Assembly (NCBI RefSeq): GCF_000023865.1
Contig: NC_013159.1
Coordinates: 2,506,001-2,570,000 of the forward strand
Length of the DNA stretch: 64,000 bases
Reading direction: 5' to 3'
DNA from: Saccharomonospora viridis DSM 43017
GTDB taxonomy: Bacteria > Actinomycetota > Actinomycetes > Mycobacteriales > Pseudonocardiaceae
The number at the start of each line of letters is the position of its first letter. Positions within the stretch are counted from its first letter, which is position 1. Both the position numbers and the translations under genes were made by a program. Positions 8,939 to 17,793 of the stretch are shown here, in pieces. The notes beneath the pieces were generated by a model that worked only from the letters and a program-made list of their open reading frames with translations, was not told the origin of the DNA and ran no database searches.

Positions 8939-10201
8939 ATGGACGGACACACGCGAATCGACGGCGGTCCCCGGACAGCGGTGGTGGTGGGAGCCGGCAT
9001 CGTCGGCTTGTCAACCGCCTGGTTCCTCCAGGAACGTGGGATCGAGGTCACGGTGGTCGACCGTGACGGTGTCGCGGCCGGAGCGTCCTGGGGGAACGCG
9101 GGCTGGCTCTCCCCCGGACTGGCGATCCCGTTGAACGAGCCGAGCGTCCTGCGGTACGGCCTGCGCGCCCTGCTCGACCCCAAGGCCCCACTCCACGTTC
9201 CCACGACCGTGGACGTGGGCCTGTGGCGTTTCCTGCTGCAGTTCGCGGCGAATTGCCGATGGGGTGCCTGGGAGCGGGCCGCCCGCGCCAACCTGCCCTT
9301 CAACGCCGAGTGCCTCGAGGCGTTCGACATCCTGACCTCGGGCGGGGTCACCGTGCCGACGATCAGTGCCCCCATCACGGCGTTGTTCGAGTCCCCCCGG
9401 CAGGCGACCGGGCTGCTGAAGGAACTGAAACGCATCACGGCAGCGGGGGGTGAGATCACCTACCGCGGACTCACCGGCGACGAACTGGCCGAGGCCGCAC
9501 CGCAAGCGTCCTCCCGCATCAACGCGGGTGTGCGGTTGGAGGGGCAGCGCTTCATCGACCCGGGCGCGTTCGTCTGCGCGCTCGCCGATTCCGTGCGGGA
9601 ACGCGGCGGTGTCGTCCGAAGCGGCTTCGACGTCGACGCCGTCCGACCCCGGGGGCACGCCGTCACCCTCGAAACCCGGTCCGGTGAGCTGATCTCCGGC
9701 GATGTCGTGGTGCTCGCCACGGGCGCGTGGTTGAACCGACTCGCTCGTAGCGGGGGTGTCCGGGTGCCGGTGCGGGCGGGTCGGGGTTACTCGTTCACGG
9801 TTCCCACGGACGAGCCGGTGCCCGGACCGGTGTACCTTCCGGACGTACGGGTGGCCTGCACGCCGTATCGCGGTGCGCTGCGGGTGGCGGGCACGATGGA
9901 GTTCCGCAGTCCCGACGCCCCGCTCGACCGTGACCGCATCAGGGCCATCATCGACTCGGCTCGCGATCTGCTGCGCGGCGTGCGCTGGAACGAGCGCACC
10001 GACGAATGGGTGGGTCCGCGTCCCGTCACGCCGGACGGTATGCCGCTGATCGGTGCCACCACCGCACCGGGTGTGTACGTGGCCGGTGGACACGGCATGT
10101 GGGGGCTGACCCAGGGACCGATCACCGGCCGCCTTCTCGCCGAACAGATCGCCACCGGGAAACAACCCGAGGCGCTGCGTCCAGTCGACCCGCTCCGCTG
10201 A
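8939..10201 (+). CDS. DadA-family FAD-dependent amino-acid oxidoreductase, 420 aa
   Basis: A flavoprotein of the DAO/DadA family, which oxidatively deaminates D-amino acids or related secondary amines. The N-terminal dinucleotide fold is clear (VVVGAGIVGLSTAWFLQ with VVDRD at the end of beta-2), GASWGNAGWLSPG follows, and the C-terminal FAD-binding part has GPRPVTPDGMPLIG and YVAGGHGMWGLTQGP. AGGAGG lies 9 nt upstream of the ATG. The divergent PucR gene is its likely regulator. Given the choline/betaine genes 1.7 kb away, oxidation of a methylated glycine is possible, but D-amino-acid dehydrogenase is the family default. No small subunit or cytochrome partner is adjacent. Confidence 0.8.
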   Translation: MDGHTRIDGGPRTAVVVGAGIVGLSTAWFLQERGIEVTVVDRDGVAAGASWGNAGWLSPGLAIPLNEPSVLRYGLRALLDPKAPLHVPTTVDVGLWRFLLQFAANCRWGAWERAARANLPFNAECLEAFDILTSGGVTVPTISAPITALFESPRQATGLLKELKRITAAGGEITYRGLTGDELAEAAPQASSRINAGVRLEGQRFIDPGAFVCALADSVRERGGVVRSGFDVDAVRPRGHAVTLETRSGELISGDVVVLATGAWLNRLARSGGVRVPVRAGRGYSFTVPTDEPVPGPVYLPDVRVACTPYRGALRVAGTMEFRSPDAPLDRDRIRAIIDSARDLLRGVRWNERTDEWVGPRPVTPDGMPLIGATTAPGVYVAGGHGMWGLTQGPITGRLLAEQIATGKQPEALRPVDPLR

Positions 10202-10377
10202 CCGTCCGCTGTAGTCCGTCCGAAGCAGTGTTACCGCCTTACACCGAATCCGCCCGTTCGATTGTCACTCTTACTTGTGATGCAACTTTCACTCCAGCCG
10301 TTGCCACCCTAATGTTCATCCCGTTAGGAACACGAAGCACAGCCTGGGGTCCGGATGAGTGTCCGGAAGGGACTGTC

Positions 10378-10608
10378 ATGAGCAAGAGCGCCAACCAGAT
10401 CGTCGTCGGCGACCGGATCACCTATCTCGCGGGAACACCTGTCGGAATGGAGAAGTTGTTCCGCAATGGGAAGGTCGTCGCCTTTCCGATCTCCGATCCG
10501 TACACCTCGGTCCTGTGGTTTCCGACCCGGCCCGACGATGCCGACGACGAGACCGAGCCGGTGTGGGTACGTCACGACAAGGTCGTCGACGTAGTACCGG
10601 CGAATTGA
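10378..10608 (+). CDS. Small conserved hypothetical protein, 76 aa
   Basis: A soluble protein of unknown function. It begins MSKSANQIVVGDRITYLAG and is rich in beta-forming residues, with a PTRPDDADDETEPVW acidic loop. The spacing of hydrophobic and charged residues looks like a small beta-barrel or SH3-like fold, but I cannot name it. GGAAGG lies 6 nt before the ATG. A strong hairpin follows 24 bp after the stop, so it is probably a single-gene transcript. The 176 bp upstream are unusually AT-rich for this window, consistent with a promoter. Confidence 0.65.
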   Translation: MSKSANQIVVGDRITYLAGTPVGMEKLFRNGKVVAFPISDPYTSVLWFPTRPDDADDETEPVWVRHDKVVDVVPAN

Positions 10609-10631
10609 CAGTGGACTGAGAGGGAATCGAC

Positions 10632-10661
10632 CGGCGCCGGCGGTGTTCACCGCCGGCGCCG
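10632..10661. terminator. Strong GC hairpin terminator
   Basis: A perfect 14-bp stem (CGGCGCCGGCGGTG with its complement) closes a 2-nt loop just after the small hypothetical gene. The tail is GT-rich without a T-run, typical of actinobacterial intrinsic terminators. Confidence 0.7.
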
Positions 10662-10944
10662 ACGTGTGTTCACCCCATCCTCGCCCCCTTCCCACGCAAT
10701 TTTCGACGGGAGCGTTCACCTCACCTCGATGGCACAATCCGGGACTCGGCCATCATCCGAACAAGGGAGGCGCATTGCCGAGGAAGGGATTACTCGTGGC
10801 TGACGGTGGCCTCTCCGCCACCGTTTCTTACGCGGGACCGCCCTAATCGGTGCGGGTATCGCGGTACCGCAGACATCCCGTGGGCTACCGTCTCCCCCGC
10901 AACGACACGTCGGACGGAGCGGAGGACGATGAACTCGCCGTACC

Positions 10945-11694
10945 CCGGGAGTGCATCACTTCCACTCCCGCCCGAACCCACGACCACCGAAACCGACGAT
11001 CACCGAGTCCGACGAGTCCCCGCCCCACACCCGAACACCTGTTCTTGACACCCAAGGCCTACCGGGGCGGCAGCCCCGGCCAACCGGACTTTCCGATCGC
11101 CGATCACCGCGACCACCCGACCTGATTCCCGCCCCGGAAAGGACCCGCCCCACCGGTCAGGTCTAATGGCGGGTGAATGGCCGGAGTCCGATTTCGACAC
11201 CGATGAACCCGCCCGGTCCTGCTGGCAACACGACGCACGCCTGCACTCAGGTGATCGTCTCGCCTTGTTCGACAACGCCTCGTCACCCCCGCAAAGGCCG
11301 TATTCGCGAGGGCTGGTGTCGGGCGAGTCCGTGCTCGACAGTCGGTTCCCCGAACCCGATCGGTCGTATCGCGCGCATGTCCACCTGGACCGGCCGCCCC
11401 GCGGAGAAACCCGCTTTGGCCGTCGGCCCCAACAAGTCGGGTGGCCGCACGGTTTACGCCAGCTGGAACGGTTCCACCGAGGTGGAACGATGGGAAGTGC
11501 TCGCGGACTCCTCGCGTTCCTCGCTGGTGCCGGTCGCCCGGGCCCACCGCAGCGGTTTCGAGGCGGTGGTGAACAGCGACGGACCGTACTTCGCCGTGCT
11601 CGCACTCGACGGCGACGGGAGGGGACTCGCCCAGTCCGACCCGGTCAGGGAAGAGGCCGTGGAAGGACAGGCCAGCAGCCGGGACGTCACGTGA
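10945..11694 (+). pseudogene. Arylsulfotransferase (ASST-family) pseudogene, frameshifted and internally deleted
   Basis: No single frame is intact, but consecutive pieces in different frames read like an arylsulfotransferase. HFHSRPNPRPPKPTITE (from about 10955) is followed in another frame by PEHLFLTPKAYRGGSPGQ (about 11030-11090). CWQHDARLHSGDRLALFDN and YSRGLV (11219-11315) and SVLDSRFPEPDRSYRAH (to about 11380) lie in a third frame. STWTGRPAEKPALAVGP through TVYASWNGSTEVERWEVL continue in a fourth segment to 11694. The order matches the family from N- to C-terminus, with roughly 80 residues missing after RGLV and a short piece lost after GSPGQ. I infer at least three frameshifts plus deletions, so the gene is dead. 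The family transfers sulfate between phenolic compounds. Confidence 0.75.
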
Positions 11695-11758
11695 CACCGC
11701 GCGTGAACACAGCCTGTGCCCACGCGCGGTTCACAGTACGACGATGTCCCGAAGCCTC

Positions 11759-12727
11759 TCAGCGGACCTGCAGTACGATCTTGCCCTTCGCGGCGCGAGT
11801 GTCGAGTTCGGTCAACGCCGCCGCTGCCTCCTCCAGCGGGTACGTCGCGCCGATCGGCGGGTCGAGCAGACCGTCGTCCAACATGGGGCGCAGCTCGTCC
11901 CACTGTCGCTGCAGGTACTCCGGTCGCGTGGACCAGAACGCGCCCCACCCGACACCGACCACGGCGATGTTGTTCAGCAGCAACCGGTTGACCTTCACCG
12001 TGGGGATCTCCCCGGCGGTGAACCCGATGACGAGCAGTCGCCCCTCCGGAGCCAGGCATCGCAGCGAATCGGTGAACCGATCACCGCCCACGGGGTCCAC
12101 CACCATGTCCACCCCCGCATCGCCGGTCAACTCCCGCACCTTTGCGCGGAAGCCGTCGGGCGACACGACGTGCTGAGCGCCCATCCTGCGGGCCAACTCG
12201 CCTTTCTCCGCCGAGGACGTCACGGCGATCACACGAGCGCCCAACGCCGACGCCAGTTGGACCGACGCGGTGCCCACGCCACCGCCCGCCCCGTGCACGA
12301 GTACGGTTTCACCTTTCCGCAGCGCCCCGCGCCGGGTGAGCGCGAAATGCACGGTGAGATAGTTCATGGGCAACGCGGCGGCCGACACGAACGACAGCCG
12401 GTCGGGGATGGGGAACACGGCATGGGTCGGTACCGCCACGGTTTCGGCGAAACCGCCCAAGCCGGGAAACGCGGCCACCCGGTCGCCCGGACGCACGGAG
12501 GCACCGTCGGGAGCCGAACGCACCACCCCGGCGACCTCGGTGCCGGGCACGAACGGCAGCTCCGGCTTGTACTGGTACAACCCTCGCGTCTGCAACACGT
12601 CCGGGAATGTCACCCCGGCCGCGTGCACCTCGACCACTACGACGTCCTCGCTGGGGTGAGGTTCGTCGACGTCGGTCACCCTCAGCGCGGAAGGGCCGTC
12701 AAGGGTGGCGATCTGCGCAGCGCGCAT
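11759..12727 (-). CDS. NADPH:quinone oxidoreductase, zinc-free MDR family, 322 aa
   Basis: A medium-chain dehydrogenase/reductase of the QOR class, which reduces quinones or enones with NADPH. It has the GroES-like N-terminal domain (FPDVLQTRGLYQ, PFVPGTEVAGVV) and a Rossmann domain with VLVHGAGGGVGTASVQLA. The Cys/His ligands of zinc-containing alcohol dehydrogenases are absent. GAAGGAG lies about 6 nt before the ATG. It is a monocistronic-looking gene downstream of the dead arylsulfotransferase and converges with nothing obvious. The physiological substrate cannot be read from sequence. Confidence 0.85.
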   Translation of the reverse strand: MRAAQIATLDGPSALRVTDVDEPHPSEDVVVVEVHAAGVTFPDVLQTRGLYQYKPELPFVPGTEVAGVVRSAPDGASVRPGDRVAAFPGLGGFAETVAVPTHAVFPIPDRLSFVSAAALPMNYLTVHFALTRRGALRKGETVLVHGAGGGVGTASVQLASALGARVIAVTSSAEKGELARRMGAQHVVSPDGFRAKVRELTGDAGVDMVVDPVGGDRFTDSLRCLAPEGRLLVIGFTAGEIPTVKVNRLLLNNIAVVGVGWGAFWSTRPEYLQRQWDELRPMLDDGLLDPPIGATYPLEEAAAALTELDTRAAKGKIVLQVR

Positions 12728-12841
12728 GTGTGACTCCTTCGTCCGATCAGCGCCTCTCGGTGATGAGCGACACGGAGGGCACTCTAAGGCCGCCGTCGTG
12801 ATCTCAGGAACCCGAAGTGAACGCCACCACGTTACGGTGGC

Positions 12842-13108
12842 CTACTCGCGTCGTCCCGACCCGATCAGAATGCGGTAAAGCAACAGGATCACCAACGCTC
12901 CGAGGATCGCCAGTCCCCACGTGCGCAGGTCGAAGAACGTGCCGAGGTCGACATCGAACGTCGTCCTGCCGATCCAGCCGCCGAGCAGCGCGCCACCGAT
13001 GCCGAGCAGCACGGTGATCAGACAGCCACCGGGGTCCCGGCCCGGCATCAACAGCTTCGCGATGGCGCCGGCGAACAGCCCGAGGACCAGCCAACCCAGT
13101 ATTCCCAT
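12842..13108 (-). CDS. GlsB/YeaQ/YmgE-family small membrane protein, 88 aa
   Basis: A transglycosylase-associated-type integral membrane protein of three helices. MGILGWLVLGLFAGAIAKLL, then MPGRDPGGCLITVLLGIGGALLGGWIG with the family's PG-x-DPGG-loop, and a last helix LAILGALVILLLYRIL. Members are small stress-associated membrane proteins of unclear mechanism. Length is normal for the family. It lies between the quinone oxidoreductase and the acyltransferase genes and is probably transcribed alone. Confidence 0.85.
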   Translation of the reverse strand: MGILGWLVLGLFAGAIAKLLMPGRDPGGCLITVLLGIGGALLGGWIGRTTFDVDLGTFFDLRTWGLAILGALVILLLYRILIGSGRRE

Positions 13109-13225
13109 GCCCTCAGCCTACGGACTTCGTGATCGTCGGAGGTCGCCGAAACCGTGTGATCCGAAACCGGGTGGCGCCTCCTCGCACCACCCGGTCGTCA
13201 CTCACTGAACGTCACCCCGTGGACA

Positions 13226-15298
13226 TCACCCCGGTGTGACCGTCGTGTCCTCCCAGCCGAGTACGTCGAGCACCTTCCGTTTCAGGATCGGGGCGAGGGT
13301 TTCCATGTAGGTCCCGGTGACGTGGTTGTCGTCCATGTAGATCAGCACGTTGCCGATCACGGGCGGGCACACCGTCGGGGTGCAGAAGTAGTCGCTCAAG
13401 TCCACGAACGAGGCGTTGGGCGGTATGTTCTCCGCGACCTCGTACGGCGGCCTGGCGTGGTACATCTGCCCCCGCGGACGCGAGCATTTCTCGGACATGA
13501 AGTCGTTGAGCTGCACGCATTCGGGCGGCTGGAAGTCGAACCGGGGATTGTCCCGGATGGCGACCACGCGGATACCCGCCTCGCCGAGCCTGCGCCACTG
13601 CTCGACGTAACCCTCGGGGGTCCATTCCTTGAGGCCCTCACGCACATCCCGCGTCGCCATCGTGACGACCACGTCGGGGTCAAGCCCGATGATCCTGGGC
13701 AGGACCCGGGAGTTCCAGTCGACACAGCTTTCGTTGTTGGGCATGTCCTCGGTCGCGGTGAACGGGCACCCCGGCCGGTGGAACAGGTAGAGCTGCCAGT
13801 TGAGGTCCCGCGCGATGTTCCGGAACGCGCCCGAGAGTTGGAAGGCGTGTGAATCGCCGACCAGGACCACGCGGCGTGTCGGCTCGACCCCCTCGGGCGG
13901 GTTCATCACGCAGTGCCGGATGTTCTCCTCGTCGGCGTCCTTCTCCGTGCACTCACCGGGTCCCCACTCGACCCATTCGCTGGGCACGGCGGCGAACGGC
14001 GGGACGACGCTCGTGTCAGGGTCGTAGACCGGCTTACCCGTCAGCACCACCTGCGCACCGGGGTGCTCCGGGTCGTCGGCCTGGAACTCGAAGGACGACC
14101 GCTGTTCGGTGATGTGCTGCCACACCCCCGCGGCGACCAGCACGGGCACGAGCACGAGGACGGCGAATCGATACGCACCCCACCGCGTCGTCACACCGAT
14201 GTTGGAGTGGCGGACCGGGTTCTCGATGAGGTGGTAGGTGATGGCCGCGAGGACGAGCGACGCCGCGATCACCACCGCACCGCCGCGCCAGCCGACTTCC
14301 GCCTGGGCCCGCACGACCAGGTAGAACAGCAGGATCGGCCAGTGCCACAGATACAGCGAGTAGCTGATGTTGCCCAGGTAGATCAGCGGCCGGGAGGCCA
14401 GGATCCGGTCGGCGCCGATCTTGGAGTTGGTCGCGCCTGCCACCAACACGAGCGCGGCCGACACCATCGGCCACAACGCCACGTAGCCGGGGAACATGGT
14501 GCCGACCTGCAACACCATGCCGCAGGAGACGAGGCCGACCACGCCGAGCCAGCCGGACAGGATCGCCAGCCAACGCGGGAGCGCGATCTTGTCGATGGTC
14601 AACGCCAACAGACCACCGAACGCGAACTCCCACAGTCGCGTACCCGAGTGGAAGTAAGCCAGCGGTTGGTTCACCTCGGTCAGCCACACCGAGTACGCCA
14701 GCGAGGCTGCGAACAGCACCACCAGGGTGGTCATCAGCACCGGATACATGTTCCAGCGGAGCCACCGGACCACCAGCATCAGCAGACCGATCAGCAGCGG
14801 CCAGACGAGGTAGAACTGCCCCTGCACCGACAATGACCAGAAGTGCTGCGTGATGCTCGCACCGCTGTTTTGGGCGAAGTAGTCGGCCGAATCGGCGGCG
14901 AGCTGCCAGTTCTCGTAGTACAGCGCCGAGGCGATGATCTCCTTGGCGGTCTGCACCCAACGGTGCTCGGGCAACCACAGCAGGGCAGCGACCATCGATG
15001 CGACGAGAACCGTCAACGCCGCGGGGAACAGCCGCTTGAAGATGCGCCCCCAGAACTGGCGGAACTCGATCCGTCCCCGCACACTCGCACGGAACAACTG
15101 CCCGGTGATGAGGAAGCCGGAGACGAAGAAGAACAGATCCACGCCACCGGAGATGCGGTCGAACCACACGTGGTACACGACCACCAAAAGCACGGCAAGC
15201 GCCCGAAGCCCTTGTAGTTCCGGACGGAACTTACGTTGCTGTGGCGGTGGCGGTACGGAAGCGCTCTTATCGCCCAGAGCTTCCCGCAACGTAGTCAT
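13226..15298 (-). CDS. Acyltransferase-3 / SGNH-hydrolase fusion (OafA-like), 690 aa
   Basis: An integral membrane O-acyltransferase that moves acyl groups onto a surface glycan or lipid. Residues about 25-390 form the multi-helix Acyltransferase_3 domain, starting FRPELQGLRALAVLLVVVYHVWF with the catalytic-type His, and containing SYSLYLWHWPILLFY. After a linker, an extracytoplasmic SGNH domain has the nucleophile block VVLVGDSHAFQLSG and a C-terminal DDNHVTGTY carrying the Asp/His pair. GGGAGGA lies about 10 nt before the ATG. No glycosyltransferases are adjacent, so the acceptor is unknown. Both domains look intact. Confidence 0.85.
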   Translation of the reverse strand: MTTLREALGDKSASVPPPPQQRKFRPELQGLRALAVLLVVVYHVWFDRISGGVDLFFFVSGFLITGQLFRASVRGRIEFRQFWGRIFKRLFPAALTVLVASMVAALLWLPEHRWVQTAKEIIASALYYENWQLAADSADYFAQNSGASITQHFWSLSVQGQFYLVWPLLIGLLMLVVRWLRWNMYPVLMTTLVVLFAASLAYSVWLTEVNQPLAYFHSGTRLWEFAFGGLLALTIDKIALPRWLAILSGWLGVVGLVSCGMVLQVGTMFPGYVALWPMVSAALVLVAGATNSKIGADRILASRPLIYLGNISYSLYLWHWPILLFYLVVRAQAEVGWRGGAVVIAASLVLAAITYHLIENPVRHSNIGVTTRWGAYRFAVLVLVPVLVAAGVWQHITEQRSSFEFQADDPEHPGAQVVLTGKPVYDPDTSVVPPFAAVPSEWVEWGPGECTEKDADEENIRHCVMNPPEGVEPTRRVVLVGDSHAFQLSGAFRNIARDLNWQLYLFHRPGCPFTATEDMPNNESCVDWNSRVLPRIIGLDPDVVVTMATRDVREGLKEWTPEGYVEQWRRLGEAGIRVVAIRDNPRFDFQPPECVQLNDFMSEKCSRPRGQMYHARPPYEVAENIPPNASFVDLSDYFCTPTVCPPVIGNVLIYMDDNHVTGTYMETLAPILKRKVLDVLGWEDTTVTPG

Positions 15299-15602
15299 CG
15301 CCGGAAAGTCCTCCCAAGTCTTGACTCAGGTCGCCTCACCCGACCGGAGCGAACGGAGCTAACGCAGCCCTGGCACGGTATCCCCTCCATCGGGTGAACC
15401 TCCGCGCGGGTAGGCACTCAGAGCGCGCCACCGGACACGGTATGGGGAAATACCGGTCACCGCACAGCGGCCTCTCACGCCCTGCTAGCGTGAAAAACAG
15501 CAGATGGCGTCGGGTCCCGGACCGTTTAAGGAGCCAGGTCGGGGCCGAAGGCCGCGTCGGCGAGATCGGACGCACACGCCGTCGAGCTACGAGGAGAGAG
15601 AC

Positions 15603-16874
15603 GTGGGCGAGCAGACCGGGACGACCGCGACCGTGACCGCACGTGATGTCGAGGTGGCGGCCGAGCGACTCGCGGACGTCCTGCCACCGACACCGCTGCA
15701 CCGCAATGAGCGACTGTCCCGGCACTACGACCTCGACGTGTGGCTCAAGCGGGAGGATGCGAACTCCGTCCGCTCGTACAAGGTGCGCGGCGCCTACAAC
15801 CTTTTGAGCCGGCTGCCGGACGAGCAGCGTTCCCGTGGCGTGGTCTGCGCCAGCGCCGGTAACCACGCCCAGGGGGTGGCGTACGCCAGTGCCGCGCTCG
15901 GGCTCGAGGCACGGGTGTACCTCCCGCGCACGACGCCCAGGCAGAAGCGGGAGCGCGTGGCCTGGCTCGGCGGCAAACATGTGCAGGTGGTGGTCGAGGG
16001 TGAGACCTACGACGACGCCGCGGCCGCCGCTCAGGCGTACGCGGCGTCCACGGGCGCGGCGTTGATCCCCGCCTTCGACGATCCCCGCACCATCGCCGGA
16101 CAGGGCACGGTGGCGAAGGAGATCGTCGAACAGCTCGGACACGAACCCGACGCGGTGGTGGTCCCGGTGGGTGGTGGTGGCCTGCTCGCGGGCACGCTGG
16201 CCTGGCTGCGGGAGCGGCATCCCGCGGTGGGGGTGGTGGGAGCCGAACCACTCGGCGCGACGAGTATGGCGTCGGCGCTGCAGCGAGGTGGACCCGTCCG
16301 ACTGGAGACGATCGACCCGTTCATCGACGGCGCGGCCGTACGCATGGTGGGCGACCACACGTATGCGCTCACCGCACGTCACGCCCCTCGACTCGTCGCC
16401 GTGCCCGAGGGTCGGGTCTGCGTGGAGATGCTCGAGCTGTACCAGTCCGACGGCATCATCAGCGAACCCGCGGGGGCGCTCGCGTCGGCGGCGTTGGGGC
16501 TGGCCGAACTGGACCTTCCCCGTGGGGCCACCGTGGTGTGCGTGCTGTCGGGCGGTAACAACGACGTCAGCCGCTACGCCGAGATCGTGGAACGGGCACT
16601 GATCTTCGAGGGGAAGAAGCATTACTTCCTCGTCGAGTTCCCCCAGGAGCCGGGTGCGCTACGACGGTTCTTGGACGATGTCCTCGGCCCCGACGACGAC
16701 ATCACCTTGTTCGAGTACGTCAAGCGCAACAACCGCGAGACCGGTCCCGCGCTCGTGGGCATCGAGCTGGGCTCCGCGGAGAACCTGCCCGCCATCCTGG
16801 AGCGCATGCGGAAAGCGCCGCACCGCATCGAGAAAGTGGAGCCGGACAGCCCGCTTTTCACGTTCCTGACCTGA
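15603..16874 (+). CDS. ilvA: Threonine ammonia-lyase (threonine dehydratase), 423 aa
   Basis: A PLP enzyme that deaminates threonine to 2-oxobutanoate, the first step to isoleucine. The cofactor lysine is K60 in RSYKVRGAYN, the phosphate-binding glycine loop is VGGGGLLAG, and SAGNHAQGV is present. The C-terminal 85 residues (KKHYFLVEFPQEPGALRRFL onward) form the short ACT-like regulatory domain of the single-ACT IlvA type. I chose the GTG at 15603 because GAGGAGAGAG lies just upstream and the upstream open frame is Arg-rich and not family-like. It is flanked by oppositely oriented genes, so it is monocistronic. Confidence 0.9.
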   Translation: MGEQTGTTATVTARDVEVAAERLADVLPPTPLHRNERLSRHYDLDVWLKREDANSVRSYKVRGAYNLLSRLPDEQRSRGVVCASAGNHAQGVAYASAALGLEARVYLPRTTPRQKRERVAWLGGKHVQVVVEGETYDDAAAAAQAYAASTGAALIPAFDDPRTIAGQGTVAKEIVEQLGHEPDAVVVPVGGGGLLAGTLAWLRERHPAVGVVGAEPLGATSMASALQRGGPVRLETIDPFIDGAAVRMVGDHTYALTARHAPRLVAVPEGRVCVEMLELYQSDGIISEPAGALASAALGLAELDLPRGATVVCVLSGGNNDVSRYAEIVERALIFEGKKHYFLVEFPQEPGALRRFLDDVLGPDDDITLFEYVKRNNRETGPALVGIELGSAENLPAILERMRKAPHRIEKVEPDSPLFTFLT

Positions 16875-17032
16875 GGTCCCCAAAAACGGGTTCGGACGAC
16901 CGGGCGCGTTCCGCATCGAGTCGCGCGGTGGGTATCGGCGCCGGCGGCAGGGTTCGCCTCGTTCGTCTTGTTATATCTCGTTCGTCCCGTTCTTCCCGTT
17001 CACCTCACGCCAGCCCGCTCCGTCCGGCCACC

Positions 17033-17653
17033 TCATTCGAACCGCCGCCCCGCCTCCGCGAGCACCTCATCGATGATCTCCGACAACGACGCGTCGGTGG
17101 AGTGGTCCAACCACGTCTGGGTACCGACGCGCAGGGCCGCGAGGAAACACGCGGCGATGACCCTGGCACGCATGACGGAGTTCCCGCTCTCCTGCGGCAA
17201 CCGGTGAACGAGCTCGTCGGCGAGGGCGCGTTCGAACGACGCGTACGCCGCGGCCTGCCGGGACAACAACACCGGATGCGACCGGATGAGTCGGGCCCGG
17301 GTGAGCCAGTCGGGTTCGTCCTCGTCGCGACACTCCCGACGGCGGCGTTGGAGTTCGCGGAGCACCGAGTTCGTCGCCGCACGAAGCGCCGTCCACGCGG
17401 AGTCCTCGGCCGGACGAGCGGCCACGGCGTCGAGCAACGACTGCAACCGGGTGCTGTCGCCGTACAGTACGGCCTCTTCCTTGCTGCCGAAGTAGTTCGA
17501 GAACGTGCGTCGGGAAACCCCTGCCGCGTCGGCGATGGCCTCCACCGTGACGGCGTCGTAACCGTCCCTCACGGCGAGACGGATGGCGGCCTCGTGCAAC
17601 GCCGCCTTGGTGGCGAGTTTCTTCTGTTCCCGCAGTCCGAGCGCACGGTTCAC
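17033..17653 (-). CDS. TetR-family transcriptional regulator, 206 aa
   Basis: A one-component repressor. The N-terminal helix-turn-helix (TKAALHEAAIRLAVRDGYD..TVEAIADAAGVSRRTFSNYFGSKEEAVL) is typical, followed by an all-helical ligand domain. The start codon is GTG; no Shine-Dalgarno is evident, so the transcript may be leaderless. It is divergent from a 14-helix exporter, and a palindrome at 17697-17717 lies between them. The standard arrangement implies repression of the exporter and of itself, relieved by an exported compound. Confidence 0.85.
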   Translation of the reverse strand: MNRALGLREQKKLATKAALHEAAIRLAVRDGYDAVTVEAIADAAGVSRRTFSNYFGSKEEAVLYGDSTRLQSLLDAVAARPAEDSAWTALRAATNSVLRELQRRRRECRDEDEPDWLTRARLIRSHPVLLSRQAAAYASFERALADELVHRLPQESGNSVMRARVIAACFLAALRVGTQTWLDHSTDASLSEIIDEVLAEAGRRFE

Positions 17654-17696
17654 ACGACGATCGTAGGCACGGACGTGACGTGATTCTCAATGAGCA

Positions 17697-17717
17697 AACT
17701 TGCACAGTGGGCAAGTT
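17697..17717. promoter_or_regulatory. TetR operator candidate between regulator and exporter
   Basis: AACTTGC and GCAAGTT form perfect 7-bp arms around a 7-nt centre. It is the only clear palindrome in the 140-bp divergent region, and its size fits a TetR dimer site. Confidence 0.65.
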
Positions 17718-17793
17718 CACGAGGATAGTTGCTTCTGGTAACCATGTTCTGTTGCCGCCATCGGATTCTTCTCACTCGACACGCGGAGGCTGC

